Source: Methylobacterium bullatum (GTDB lineage Bacteria; Pseudomonadota; Alphaproteobacteria; Rhizobiales; Beijerinckiaceae). From it: a stretch of 64,000 bases of DNA. The position numbers and the translations under genes were made by a program. Each line of letters begins with the position of its first letter. Position 1 is the first letter of the stretch. A model generated the notes under the pieces. That model did no database searches, was not told the origin of the DNA, and saw only the letters and a list, made by a program, of their open reading frames with translations. This document shows positions 42,324-51,623 of this stretch, in pieces. The stretch is from assembly GCA_902712845.1 (NCBI GenBank), contig LR743504.1, forward strand, positions 4,190,001 through 4,254,000, read 5' to 3'.

Positions 42324-43769
42324 TTGACCAGTCTGGCACTTCCTGCAGCGGCGGAAACGTTCGCAGCGCTTCGCAAAACCCTCGGTCCCCTCGATGCGGA
42401 GGCGGCCGGACTCCTCGTCGCCGCGGCGACGGACCTCGCGTTGATCGTCGACGCGGAAGGGGTCATCCGCGACGCGGCCTTCGGCAATGCCGATTTCACC
42501 GACGAGGGCTGCGAGACCTGGCTCGGCCAACTCTGGGTGGACACCGTCACGGTCGAGAGCCGGCCCAAGATCGCCGCCCTCCTGCGTGACGCGGCCCCCG
42601 GCGCGGTGACGCGCTGGCGCCAGGTGAACCATCCCTCCGCCACCGGCATCGACCTGCCGGTGCGCTACTCGGCCCTGCGCCTAGAGACCGGCGGCCCGGT
42701 GATCGTCATCGGCCGCAACCTGCGTGCGATGGCGGCGCTGCAGCGCAAGCTCGCGGAGACCCAGCAGGCGCTGGAGCGCGACTACCTGCGCCTGCGCGGT
42801 GCCGAGACCCGCTACCGCCTGCTGTTCCAGCTCGCCGGCGAGCCGGTCCTGGTGGTGGATGCCGCCACGCGCCGGGTCACCGAAGTGAACCCGGCCGCCG
42901 CCCGCCTCATCGGCCGCGCGGAGAAACGCATCATCGGCCAGGACGTGGTGGACCTGTTCGACGCGGGCAGCACCCGCGAACTCGAATCGTTGTTCGCCGG
43001 CCTGCGCGTGACCGGACAGGCGGGCGACCTCGTCGCCCGGCTCGGCAACGGTCGCGGCGAGACCCGCGTCGCCGCCTCGCTGTTCCGGCAAGAAAACGCC
43101 ACCAGCGCCCTCCTGCGGCTGTCGGCCGAGCCCACCGACGCGGCTCCCCCGAGCCGGGCCGGGGCCTCGGCCCTCGACGTGATTCAGAGCCTGCCGGAGG
43201 GATTCGTCGTCACCGATCCCCAGCGGCGCATCCTCGCGGCCAACTCCGCCTTCCTCGATCTCGTGCAACTCGCCACCGAGGAGCAGGTGCGCGGCGAACC
43301 CCTCGACCGCTGGCTCGGCCGCGACGAGACCGAGGCCGCCGCCCTGTTCTCTACCCTCGGACATCACGGCTCCGTGCGCCACTACGCCACGAGCCTGCGC
43401 GGCGAGTACGGGGTGGTGGAAGAGGTCGAGGTCGCCGCCGTCTCGGTCCCGGGCAGCGGTCAGCCCTGCCTTGGCTTCACCATCCGCTCGACCCCCCGCC
43501 GCACCGCCGCCGCACCCGGCGGGCGGGAACTGCCGCGGTCCGTCGAGCAGATGACCGAGCTGGTCGGGCGGGTCTCCATGAAGAACCTGGTGCGCGAATC
43601 GACGGACCTGATCGAGCGCCTCTGTATCGAGGCCGCCCTGCGCATCACCCGCGACAACCGCGCCTCGGCCGCCGAGATGCTGGGCCTCAGCCGCCAGGGG
43701 CTCTACGCCAAGCTCCGCCGCTACGGGATCGGCGACCTCGACGGGCCGGATCTGGCCGACGACGAATGA
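42324..43769 (+). CDS. ppsR: photosynthesis gene repressor PpsR/CrtJ
   Basis: A 481-residue redox-responsive repressor of bch, crt and puc/puf genes. An N-terminal domain is followed by PAS domains (about 150-270 and 290-395), a Q-linker and a C-terminal FIS-type HTH (RASAAEMLGLSRQGLYAKLR). Cys434, just before the HTH, corresponds to the redox Cys of Rhodobacter PpsR. The start is a TTG at 42324: a TGA lies in frame immediately upstream and the first in-frame ATG is far inside the protein. Weak initiation could keep PpsR below AerR. Confidence 0.93.
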   Translation: MTSLALPAAAETFAALRKTLGPLDAEAAGLLVAAATDLALIVDAEGVIRDAAFGNADFTDEGCETWLGQLWVDTVTVESRPKIAALLRDAAPGAVTRWRQVNHPSATGIDLPVRYSALRLETGGPVIVIGRNLRAMAALQRKLAETQQALERDYLRLRGAETRYRLLFQLAGEPVLVVDAATRRVTEVNPAAARLIGRAEKRIIGQDVVDLFDAGSTRELESLFAGLRVTGQAGDLVARLGNGRGETRVAASLFRQENATSALLRLSAEPTDAAPPSRAGASALDVIQSLPEGFVVTDPQRRILAANSAFLDLVQLATEEQVRGEPLDRWLGRDETEAAALFSTLGHHGSVRHYATSLRGEYGVVEEVEVAAVSVPGSGQPCLGFTIRSTPRRTAAAPGGRELPRSVEQMTELVGRVSMKNLVRESTDLIERLCIEAALRITRDNRASAAEMLGLSRQGLYAKLRRYGIGDLDGPDLADDE

Positions 43770-43823
43770 GCCTCGGCGACGGGCGACCTGCGTCCGACTG
43801 TCGCTCTTATTTGTCGACCCAAG

Positions 43824-43841
43824 TGTAAATCAAACTTGACA
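43824..43841. promoter_or_regulatory. PpsR box upstream of bchG
   Basis: TGTAA-N8-TGACA, fitting TGT-N12-ACA, lies 31 bases before the bchG ATG and 54 bases after the ppsR stop. It most likely controls bchG-pucC-like-bchP-tspO. Confidence 0.8.
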
Positions 43842-43872
43842 CACCGAGGCGTCGGAACCTAGCTTCGACGTC

Positions 43873-44796
43873 ATGGCAACGTCGGTCTCCCCCGCTCCTT
43901 CCGCCATCCGCGGCCCCCCCGCTCCCAGCGCCCTGCTGGAGCTGTTGAAGCCGATCACCTGGTTCGCGCCGATGTGGGCTTTCGCCTGCGGGGTGGTCTC
44001 TTCCGGGGTTCCGGCGAGCGGGCACTGGCCGGTCATCGTCGCCGGGATCGTGCTCGCCGGCCCCCTGGTCTGCGCCACCTCCCAGGCGGCCAACGACTGG
44101 TACGATCGCCATGTCGACGCGATCAACGAGCCGAACCGGCCGATCCCGTCCGGCCGGATGCCCGGCCGCTGGGGCCTCTACGTGGCACTGGCCTGGACCG
44201 CCCTCTCCCTCTCCGTCGCGGCCGCCCTGGGGGTGTGGGTCCTCTATGCCGCCCTGTTCGGGCTGGTCCTCGCCTGGATCTACAGCGCGCCGCCCTTGAG
44301 GCTGAAGCAGAACGGGTGGTGGGGCAACGCCGCGGTGGGGCTCTGCTACGAGGGCCTGCCCTGGTTCACCGGTGCCGCCGTGATGGCCGGCGCCCTGCCC
44401 GACCACCGCATCCTCGCCATCGCCTTTCTCTATTCCGTGGGTGCCCACGGCATCATGACCCTCAACGATTTCAAGTCGGTGGAAGGCGATTCACGCATGA
44501 ATCTCCGCTCGCTGCCGGTCCAACTCGGGACCGACCGGGCCGCCCGCCTCGCCTGCCTCGTCATGGCCCTGCCCCAGCTGGTGGTGATCGCCCTCCTCTA
44601 CGCCTGGGACCGGTCCGGGCATGCGGTCTTCGTCGCCGGCCTCCTTGCCGCGCAGCTCGTCCTGATGTCCCGCCTGTTGAAGAATCCCCGCGGACGGGCG
44701 GCCTGGTACAACGGCACCGGCACCACCCTCTACGTGCTCGGCATGCTGGTGGCGGCCTTCGCCCTCAGGGCACTCGCGCAGCAGGGAGCCGCGTGA
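43873..44796 (+). CDS. bchG: bacteriochlorophyll synthase BchG
   Basis: A 307-residue UbiA-family prenyltransferase that esterifies bacteriochlorophyllide a with geranylgeranyl diphosphate in the membrane. The prenyl-diphosphate motif NDWYDRHVDAINEPNRPIPS is complete and the second Asp motif is in TLNDFKSVEGDSRMNLRSLP. About eight hydrophobic helices are present. The stop overlaps the next gene by one base (TGATG). Confidence 0.96.
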   Translation: MATSVSPAPSAIRGPPAPSALLELLKPITWFAPMWAFACGVVSSGVPASGHWPVIVAGIVLAGPLVCATSQAANDWYDRHVDAINEPNRPIPSGRMPGRWGLYVALAWTALSLSVAAALGVWVLYAALFGLVLAWIYSAPPLRLKQNGWWGNAAVGLCYEGLPWFTGAAVMAGALPDHRILAIAFLYSVGAHGIMTLNDFKSVEGDSRMNLRSLPVQLGTDRAARLACLVMALPQLVVIALLYAWDRSGHAVFVAGLLAAQLVLMSRLLKNPRGRAAWYNGTGTTLYVLGMLVAAFALRALAQQGAA

Positions 44797-46133
44797 TGGC
44801 GCTGACCTTGGGCTGGCTCGCCATAATCCGCCTCGGCCTCGTCCAGACCGCTTTGGGCGCCGTGGTCGTCCTCATGACCTCGACCCTCAACCGGGTCATG
44901 GTGGTGGAGCTCGCCTTGCCGGCGATGATTCCCGGCGCCCTCGTGACCCTCCATTACGCCGTGCAGGTCCTGCGCCCGCGCTGGGGCTACGGCTCGGATA
45001 TGGGCGGGCGGCGCACGCCCTGGATCGTCGGCGGCATGGCCGCCCTCTGCCTCGGCGGTTTCGGCGCGGCGGCGGCGACCGCCCTCATGGAAACCCATCT
45101 CTCCGCCGGCATCGCCCTGGCGATCCTGTCCTTCCTCACCGTGGGCATGGGGGCGGGTGCGGCGGGCACCTCCCTCCTCGTGCTCCTGGCGGGCGGCGTC
45201 GAGGCGCGCCGCCGGGGGGCTGCGGCCACCATCGTCTGGGTGATGATGATCGCGGGCTTCGCCATCACCGCGCCGATTGCCGGACATTTCCTCGATCCGT
45301 TCTCCGGCGCCCGGCTGGTGGCCGTGTCGGGCACGGTGTCGCTCCTCGCCTTCCTCCTGGCCGTGCTCGCGGTCGGCGGCATCGAGCCGGAGCGGGCGCC
45401 GTCTAGCCATGCGGAGGACGCCCCGAAGAGGCCGTTCCGCGAGGTATTGGCACGGGTTTGGTCCGAGCCGGCCTCGTGCCGCTTCACCGTCTTCATCTTC
45501 GTGGCGATGCTGGCCTACAGCGCGCAGGAACTCATCCTCGAACCCTTCGCCGGCCTCGTCTTCGCGATGACGCCCGGCGTCACCACCAAACTCTCGGGCC
45601 TGCAGCATGGCGGCGTCCTCGCCGGCATGCTCACGGTGGCCGGCCTCACTATGGGGATCGGCGGCCCCTATCTCGGCTCGCTGAAAGTATGGACCGCCAC
45701 CGGCTGCGCCGGTTCGGCCCTGGCCCTGGCGGGAATCGCCGGCGGCGGCCTCATCGGCCCGGACTTTCCCTTGCGCGTGGCGGTCTTCGCCCTCGGCCTG
45801 TTCAACGGCATGTTCGCCGTGGCCGCCATCGGCTCGATGATGGGGCTGGCGGGGGCCGGCGGCGAGGCCGAGCGCGGCACCCGGATGGGGGTCTGGGGCG
45901 CGGCCCAGGGCGTCGCCTTCGGGGCCGGCGGCTTCCTCGGGACCATGGCGGTGGACCTCGCCCGCCTCGTCAGCCCCGAGCCGGTCCATGCCTATGCCGC
46001 CGTGTTCCTGGCCGAGGCCGCCCTGTTCCTGGTGGGCGCGCTTCTCGCCCTCAGGATCGAGCACGCGAGCGCCACGTTGCTGCGCCGTGTCGCTCGCCCG
46101 CGACGGCCCGTGCTTCAACCCCGCTATCGCTGA
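44796..46133 (+). CDS. PucC-family pigment/antenna assembly transporter between bchG and bchP
   Basis: A 445-residue major-facilitator-like protein of the BCD/PucC family with about 12 helices. The motif TSTLNRVMVVELALPAM is shared with LhaA in this window; MGGRRTPWIVGGM and AQELILEPFAGLVFAMTPG also match the family. Genes in this place (orf428 type) are usual in bchG-bchP operons, and a role in chlorophyll delivery is proposed. The ATG overlaps the bchG stop; bchP follows after 10 bases. It is a paralogue of lhaA. Confidence 0.9.
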   Translation: MALTLGWLAIIRLGLVQTALGAVVVLMTSTLNRVMVVELALPAMIPGALVTLHYAVQVLRPRWGYGSDMGGRRTPWIVGGMAALCLGGFGAAAATALMETHLSAGIALAILSFLTVGMGAGAAGTSLLVLLAGGVEARRRGAAATIVWVMMIAGFAITAPIAGHFLDPFSGARLVAVSGTVSLLAFLLAVLAVGGIEPERAPSSHAEDAPKRPFREVLARVWSEPASCRFTVFIFVAMLAYSAQELILEPFAGLVFAMTPGVTTKLSGLQHGGVLAGMLTVAGLTMGIGGPYLGSLKVWTATGCAGSALALAGIAGGGLIGPDFPLRVAVFALGLFNGMFAVAAIGSMMGLAGAGGEAERGTRMGVWGAAQGVAFGAGGFLGTMAVDLARLVSPEPVHAYAAVFLAEAALFLVGALLALRIEHASATLLRRVARPRRPVLQPRYR

Positions 46134-46143
46134 GGTGAGACCC

Positions 46144-47328
46144 ATGCCGGAGCCGGAGATCTTCGACGTCGTGGTGGTGGGGGGCGGCCCGGCCGGGGCC
46201 ACCGCCGCCACCGATCTCGCTCGGATGGGGCGCCGCGTCCTGCTCCTCGACAAGCCGGGCCGGATCAAGCCCTGCGGCGGCGCAATTCCTCCGCGCCTGA
46301 TCCGCGACTTCGCGATTCCCGACCATCTGCTCGTCGCCCGCGTGCGCTCGGCGCGGATGGTCTCGCCCAAGGACAAGCGGGTCGACATGCCCATCGGCGA
46401 CGGCTTCGTCGGCATGGTCGACCGCGAGCATTTCGATCCCTGGCTGCGCGACCGCGCGGCCCTGGCCGGAGCCGACCACCGGGCCGGCAGCTTCACCCGC
46501 ATCGTCCGCGACGACCATTGCGGTGCGGTGGTGCATTACCGCTCCGGCAATGCGGAGCACCGGGTCCGCACCCGCCTCGTCATCGGCGCGGACGGCGCGA
46601 GTTCCGTGGTCGGGCGGGCCGAGATTCCCGGCCACGCGGCCATGAAACAGGTCTTCGCCTATCACGAGATCGTCCGGCGCCCGGCGGATGGAAGCGGCGA
46701 TGTCGAGGGGACGCGCTGCGACGTCTACTACCAGGGCAAGCTCTCGCCGGATTTCTACGCCTGGGTCTTCCCCCATGGCGACACGATCAGCATCGGCACC
46801 GGCAGCGCCCGCAAGGGCTTCTCCCTGCGCGGAGCGATCCGCGCCTTGCGCGCCTCCACCGGCCTCGATGCCGGGGAGACCCTGCGCCGCGAAGGCGCGC
46901 CGCTGCCGCTGAAACCCCTCAGGCGCTGGGACAATGGCCGGGACGTGCTTCTGACCGGGGATGCCGCCGGCATCGTCGCCCCGGCCTCGGGAGAAGGCAT
47001 CTATTACGCCATGCTCGGCGGCCGGCTCGCGGCGGAGGCGGCCGACACCTTCCTCGCCACCGGCAAGGCCACCTCCCTGGCCCTTGCCCGCCGTCGCTTC
47101 ATGCGCCTGCACGGCCGCGTCTTCCTGATCCTGCGCATGATGCAATGGGTCTGGTACCGCAACGATGCCCTGCGCGAGCGCTTCGTCTCGATCTGCAAGG
47201 ACAAGGACGTCCAGCAGCTCACCTGGGATTCCTACATGAACAAGGAGCTGGTGCGGGCAAAGCCCGCCGCCCATGTGCGGATCTTCTTCAAGGATCTGGC
47301 CCACCTGTTCCGCTGGGTCTCCCCGTGA
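46144..47328 (+). CDS. bchP: geranylgeranyl bacteriochlorophyll reductase BchP
   Basis: A 394-residue FAD/NADPH enzyme that reduces the geranylgeranyl tail of bacteriochlorophyll to phytyl. The FAD motif GGGPAG lies at residues 13-18, with RIKPCGGAIPPRLIRDF, DVYYQGKLSPDFYAWVFPHG and LLTGDAAGIVAPASGEGIYY as family marks. GAGGTGAG precedes the ATG. The stop overlaps the tspO GTG (GTGA). Confidence 0.96.
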   Translation: MPEPEIFDVVVVGGGPAGATAATDLARMGRRVLLLDKPGRIKPCGGAIPPRLIRDFAIPDHLLVARVRSARMVSPKDKRVDMPIGDGFVGMVDREHFDPWLRDRAALAGADHRAGSFTRIVRDDHCGAVVHYRSGNAEHRVRTRLVIGADGASSVVGRAEIPGHAAMKQVFAYHEIVRRPADGSGDVEGTRCDVYYQGKLSPDFYAWVFPHGDTISIGTGSARKGFSLRGAIRALRASTGLDAGETLRREGAPLPLKPLRRWDNGRDVLLTGDAAGIVAPASGEGIYYAMLGGRLAAEAADTFLATGKATSLALARRRFMRLHGRVFLILRMMQWVWYRNDALRERFVSICKDKDVQQLTWDSYMNKELVRAKPAAHVRIFFKDLAHLFRWVSP

Positions 47329-47846
47329 CCGGCGGGTTCGAGACCGGCCCGGTGGCCACCGCGGCGGCTGCCGCCCTCGTCACCGCCCTGGCCGGCGGGC
47401 TCCTGACGACCACCGGCCCCTGGTATCGATCCCTGCGGCGTCCCTCGTGGAAGCCGCCGGACTGGGCCTTCGGCCCGGTCTGGACCACGATCTTCACCCT
47501 CACGGCGATCTCCGCCGTGATCGCCTGGCACGCGGAGGCCAGAACCTCGGCGCGCGTCGCATTGCTCGCCGCCTACGGCGTCAACCTCGTCCTCAACATC
47601 GCCTGGAGCGGCATCTTCTTCCGCCTGCGCCGGCCGGACTGGGCCTATCTCGAAGTGATCGCCCTGTGGCTCTCCATCGTGGCGCTGATCGCGGTGACGG
47701 CCCAAGCCTCTGGAATCGCGGCTCTCCTGCTCGCCCCCTACCTCGCCTGGGTCAGCGTCGCGACCCTGCTCAACCGGGCGATCGTGCGGCTGAACGGGCC
47801 GTTCGGTGAGGCTCGCCCCGCTCGCAGTATCGGAAGCCGGGTATGA
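47325..47846 (+). CDS. tspO: TspO/MBR family tryptophan-rich sensory protein
   Basis: A 173-residue membrane protein with five helices. The TspO marks PWYRSLRRPSWKPPDWAFGP and WSGIFFRLRRPDWAYLEV are present. TspO binds porphyrins and in Rhodobacter reduces photosynthesis gene expression in oxygen. It starts with GTG overlapping the bchP stop and overlaps the next small gene by four bases (ATGA). Confidence 0.92.
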   Translation: MTGGFETGPVATAAAAALVTALAGGLLTTTGPWYRSLRRPSWKPPDWAFGPVWTTIFTLTAISAVIAWHAEARTSARVALLAAYGVNLVLNIAWSGIFFRLRRPDWAYLEVIALWLSIVALIAVTAQASGIAALLLAPYLAWVSVATLLNRAIVRLNGPFGEARPARSIGSRV

Positions 47847-48202
47847 TTCCGGATGCGGCGACCCTTGCGGCTCTGTTCGCTTCCGGGCGGATCATCGATG
47901 TGATCCTCGGTCTCGTGGCCCTGGAGGCCGCTGCCCTCGTGGCATGGCGCCTTTACGGCGGAGATCGCCCGCTCCTTCCGCCCCTTTTCTGCAACCTCGC
48001 CTCCGGCGCGGCACTGATGCTGGCGATCCGGGCCGCGCTGATTGGCTCGGATTGGACGGTGGTAGCGCTCTGCCTTTTCGCCTCGCTCATGGCGCATCTA
48101 GGGGAGGTCGCGTTGCGCATGTTCGGGGGGTCGCGTGGCGCATCCGATCCGACCATGCCCGAGCTTCGCCAACCGGGCAGAACGGTCACGAGGCGTGCCT
48201 GA
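47843..48202 (+). CDS. small membrane protein coupled to tspO
   Basis: 119 residues with about three hydrophobic segments (RIIDVILGLVALEAAALVAW, LFCNLASGAALMLAIRAALI, TVVALCLFASLMAHLGEVAL) and a polar tail. I recognise no named family. Its ATG overlaps the tspO stop, so it is translated with tspO and probably belongs to the bchG operon. A 46-base gap separates it from the cytochrome gene. Confidence 0.7.
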   Translation: MIPDAATLAALFASGRIIDVILGLVALEAAALVAWRLYGGDRPLLPPLFCNLASGAALMLAIRAALIGSDWTVVALCLFASLMAHLGEVALRMFGGSRGASDPTMPELRQPGRTVTRRA

Positions 48203-48248
48203 ATTGCAGCTGTCCAACCTTCGGCTTCATGAGTGGAGAACCGGCTTC

Positions 48249-49817
48249 ATGCGTCGCATATCTGCCCTCCTGCTCGGTTCGGCCGGCCTCCTCGCCGCCG
48301 CGAACTGTGCCTCGGCCCAAGATGCGGAACAGATCAAACGCGGTGAATACTTGGCGACGGCGGGGGATTGCGTCGCCTGCCATTCGGCGCCGGGCGGCAA
48401 ACCGTTCGCGGGGAACTACGTCCTCAACACGCCGATCGGGAAGATCCGCACGCCGAACCTCACACCGGACGACGAGACCGGGCTCGGCAAATGGACCGCC
48501 GACGACTTCTACCGCGCCCTGCACGAAGGCATCGACAACGAGGGCAGCTATCTCTATCCGGCCTTCCCCTTCGCCTGGTACACCAAAGTCACGCGCGACG
48601 ATTCCGACGCGATCTTTGCTTACCTGCGCTCCCTCGAACCGGTGAAGGAGCCGCGCAAGCCTTCCGAGATCCCGTTCCCGTTCAATATTCGCACGGCGCT
48701 CATCACCTGGCGCACCGCGTTCTTCACAGCGGGCGAGTTCAAGCCGGATCCGAACGCCAGCGCCGAGGTCAATCGCGGCGGCTACCTCGTGGAGGGGCTC
48801 GGCCATTGCGGCATGTGCCACAACGCCAACAAGATCGTCGGAAACAGCGGGCTGGCGGGAAAACTCGGCGGCGGGGTCATCGACGGCTGGTACGCCCCCA
48901 ATATCACCCCCGACGACCACACCGGCATCGGCGCCTGGACCGACGATCAAGTGGTCGAATACCTCAAAACCGGCGCCGCTCCGGGCAACCGGCCGGGCGT
49001 CGCCGCCGGGCCGATGCGCCAGACCATTGAGGAATCCCTCTCCAGGCTGACCGATGCCGATTTGAAGGCGATGGTCGCCTACCTGCGCACGCAGAAAGCC
49101 AAGGAAAGCTATAAAATCAAGGATATTCAGGCCTTTAACCAGGCCGATGCGCCTGGGGCTGCGACCTATCTCAGCTACTGCTCCTCCTGCCACAAGCCGG
49201 ACGGCAAGGGCGTCGAGGGGGCGATCCCGGCGCTCGCCGGCAACACGTCCGTCCAGGCTGAAGGCCCGGAGACAGTGATCCGCGTCATTCTCGGTGGGCT
49301 CGCCGCCCAGAACGGCTACGCGCCGATGCCAGCGGTGGGGGCGGGCATGACCGATCAGGAGGTCGCCGACGTGACCGATTACATCCGCAACGCCTGGGGC
49401 AACAGCGCCCCCGTCATCGCCGAGCGCGGCATCGTCGGCACCGCCCGCGCCGCCACGCAGACCATGCTGGCGGGAACGGCACCCTGCGCCGTCATCGCCC
49501 AACCGGATGTGGCCAAAGCCATCGCCAACGCACTCACCGCGACGAGCCTGAAGGGGTTGGCGCAGGAGAACTTCATCCCGGTCGTCGACGCTCTGTTGCC
49601 CAAGGTCAAGGCCGCGGCCGTCGGCGCGAAAGATGACGACATCGTCAACGGACTGACCACGGCGTTCTGCCAGGCCGCCCGCAACGACCCGGCCTATGGC
49701 AAGACCGGCTGGCACGCGGTGATCGGGAGCTTCTCCAGCATCGTCTACAGCCAGATCAGGAACCCCGAAAAGCGGGCCGCCCTGCCGGCCCCTGCCGGTA
49801 CCGTGCCGACGCCATGA
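48249..49817 (+). CDS. triheme periplasmic cytochrome c
   Basis: A 522-residue exported cytochrome with an N-terminal signal peptide (ALLLGSAGLLAAANCASA) and three heme sites: CVACH at 41-45, CGMCH at 187-191 and CSSCH at 311-315. The three-domain plan matches the cytochrome subunits of membrane-linked alcohol, gluconate and sorbitol dehydrogenases. Here an extra domain of about 110 residues without a heme motif follows (from about residue 410). No dehydrogenase partner lies nearby, so its electron donor is unknown. No sign ties it to the reaction centre. Confidence 0.85.
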   Translation: MRRISALLLGSAGLLAAANCASAQDAEQIKRGEYLATAGDCVACHSAPGGKPFAGNYVLNTPIGKIRTPNLTPDDETGLGKWTADDFYRALHEGIDNEGSYLYPAFPFAWYTKVTRDDSDAIFAYLRSLEPVKEPRKPSEIPFPFNIRTALITWRTAFFTAGEFKPDPNASAEVNRGGYLVEGLGHCGMCHNANKIVGNSGLAGKLGGGVIDGWYAPNITPDDHTGIGAWTDDQVVEYLKTGAAPGNRPGVAAGPMRQTIEESLSRLTDADLKAMVAYLRTQKAKESYKIKDIQAFNQADAPGAATYLSYCSSCHKPDGKGVEGAIPALAGNTSVQAEGPETVIRVILGGLAAQNGYAPMPAVGAGMTDQEVADVTDYIRNAWGNSAPVIAERGIVGTARAATQTMLAGTAPCAVIAQPDVAKAIANALTATSLKGLAQENFIPVVDALLPKVKAAAVGAKDDDIVNGLTTAFCQAARNDPAYGKTGWHAVIGSFSSIVYSQIRNPEKRAALPAPAGTVPTP

Positions 49818-50135
49818 TCAATACGGGACGACGGTGACAGCATCGGCGCGTATGGAGACTGTAGGCTTTCCGTCGATAATTTTAGCTTGAGCGGCGGTCG
49901 AATTCCAAGCGCGTATGAATCCAGTGGACTTGAAGGGAATATCAAATAAATATTGATGCATTTATCGTTCATCGACTTGTTCAAAGAACGGCAGGCTATA
50001 CGAATGTGACCTTTGGGTGACAACGCCGCTACGATTAAGGGATGGAGGGAATGGGATCCGGTGCTGGTGCGTCGATGAGGGAGAGCTTGCTCGAATGCGT
50101 CGCTTTCCCTGTCGCGCTCCCGGAAGAGGCACTGG
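49818..50135. other. AT-richer intergenic region
   Basis: 318 bases without a convincing gene. The middle is unusually AT-rich for this genome (around 49935-49965, AATATCAAATAAATATTGAT) and probably holds the promoter of the beta-barrel gene; no operator is recognised. Confidence 0.5.
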
Positions 50136-51029
50136 ATGATTCACGGTTTCCGCTACGCAACCTCTACGCTCGGTCTCTCCCTGTGCGTCGGCCTCGGCCT
50201 GACGACCGTCGTCTCCGGGGCAGCCCTGGCCGGCTCGGCGGCGCAACCCGGGCAGACGGTCGGCCTTCCGGCCGGCGCCCAACTCCCCGTCGGTCTCTAT
50301 TTCGTCAACACGTCGAGCTTCGGCGTCCGCGACACCCGACCGCTCGATTCCGAATCGAACATCAACTTGCCTACCTTCCTCTGGGCGACGCCGTGGAGCC
50401 TGCTGGGCGCGCGGCTTAACCTCGCGGCGATTCAGCCGGTTGTGGCATCGAGCCCGCGCGGCACGCCCTACCAGAGCGGCATCGGCCAGCCTCTGCTCGC
50501 AGCCCAGCTCGCTTGGAATCTCGGCAACGATATCGGGATGAGCTACCTCTTCGGCGGATATCTACCGATCGAGACGAGTTTCCTGACCCAGAACGCGTCG
50601 CTGAGCCACCGTTTTGCCGCGACGTATAGCGGCAACGGTTTCAACCTCACTGCCAATCTGCTCTACGGGATCTTTGTCGATCCGGTGACTGCACAGGGCG
50701 TAGTCTATCCCGACTATCTGAACCTCGATCTCACTGCGACCAAGAAGTTCGGCAAGTGGGAGGTCGGCCCTGTGGCCTTCGCTTCCACCGATCTGCCCAC
50801 GCGTTTCCCCGGCTATCGCCGCCAGGGTCAGGTCGCGGTGGGCGGCCTCGTCGGCTACAATTTCGGGCCGGTGAACGTCCAGGCCTACGTCACACGGGAC
50901 GTGGCCGAGCGCAATTATGGTGGCCGCGAGACACGCGGCTGGCTGCGGCTCATCGTGCCGATCTACAAGGAGAGCACCAATTCGGCGGCGCCCTCGACTC
51001 CGCTGAGTGGGCGGCAATCCCTGCGGTAG
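50136..51029 (+). CDS. outer-membrane beta-barrel protein (phenol-degradation MetA/COG4313-like)
   Basis: 297 residues with a signal peptide (LGLSLCVGLGLTTVVSGAAL), then repeated amphipathic strands such as YLNLDLTATKKFGKWEVGPV and QVAVGGLVGYNFGPVNVQAY, typical of transporters in the MetA-pathway phenol-degradation group. The start of the mature domain, QLPVGLYFVNTSSFGVRDT, also fits that group. It would sit in the outer membrane and may let in hydrophobic compounds. It stands alone; no substrate can be deduced. Confidence 0.65.
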   Translation: MIHGFRYATSTLGLSLCVGLGLTTVVSGAALAGSAAQPGQTVGLPAGAQLPVGLYFVNTSSFGVRDTRPLDSESNINLPTFLWATPWSLLGARLNLAAIQPVVASSPRGTPYQSGIGQPLLAAQLAWNLGNDIGMSYLFGGYLPIETSFLTQNASLSHRFAATYSGNGFNLTANLLYGIFVDPVTAQGVVYPDYLNLDLTATKKFGKWEVGPVAFASTDLPTRFPGYRRQGQVAVGGLVGYNFGPVNVQAYVTRDVAERNYGGRETRGWLRLIVPIYKESTNSAAPSTPLSGRQSLR

Positions 51030-51224
51030 GGCATTGGCACGGGGCAGCGACAGGCGCGCGGCGTGCCACCTGTCTCGCTGCTCCGCAGGCAGTCGGTGCT
51101 CCGTTGAGACAATCCCGGTGTTTACCGTAAACCGCCCATTAATCCGACTCGTCGAAACCTAGCGATCGTCGGGGCCGCAGCGGCGTTCGCTGGTCCCCAC
51201 GCGTGGTTTCAAGGGTAACGGTGT

Positions 51225-51623
51225 ATGCGTAGCGTTCACACGGCGATCGACAACGTGGTTCCTTTCCGGCGTCCTGGTAGGCCCCAGCCCCAGCCCCCTG
51301 TCGTCTCGCCCTCCCTCGCCGCGCGGCGTGTGGACCAGCGCGCACTCATGGATGCGGTCTATGCTAGCGGGACGCTCGCGGTCGCGGCCGGTGACCGCGA
51401 GACCAAGCTGATCGCTGCCCGTCTGCAGGTCTATGGCTTTCTCACCGTGGAGGAATTGCGAGAGGATAGTGTATTGCGGCGCCTGCGTCCGTCTGAGGCT
51501 ATCCGCGCTCAGGTCGATCGTCCGTGGCGCCTGTCGAAGGCCGCCTACGGTTCGGGCCTGTCCGTAACGGTCCCAGCCGCCGATGATTTTCTGTTCGATT
51601 CTTCCGCTGGCGCGTCGGCCTGA
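51225..51623 (+). CDS. hypothetical protein
   Basis: 132 residues, soluble. A Pro-rich start (RRPGRPQPQPPVVSPS) is followed by a helical middle (RALMDAVYASGTLAVAAGDR) and VYGFLTVEELREDSVLRRLR. I recognise no family. Codon use and base composition look like real coding sequence of this genome. The gene stands alone, with 195 bases before it. Confidence 0.5.
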   Translation: MRSVHTAIDNVVPFRRPGRPQPQPPVVSPSLAARRVDQRALMDAVYASGTLAVAAGDRETKLIAARLQVYGFLTVEELREDSVLRRLRPSEAIRAQVDRPWRLSKAAYGSGLSVTVPAADDFLFDSSAGASA

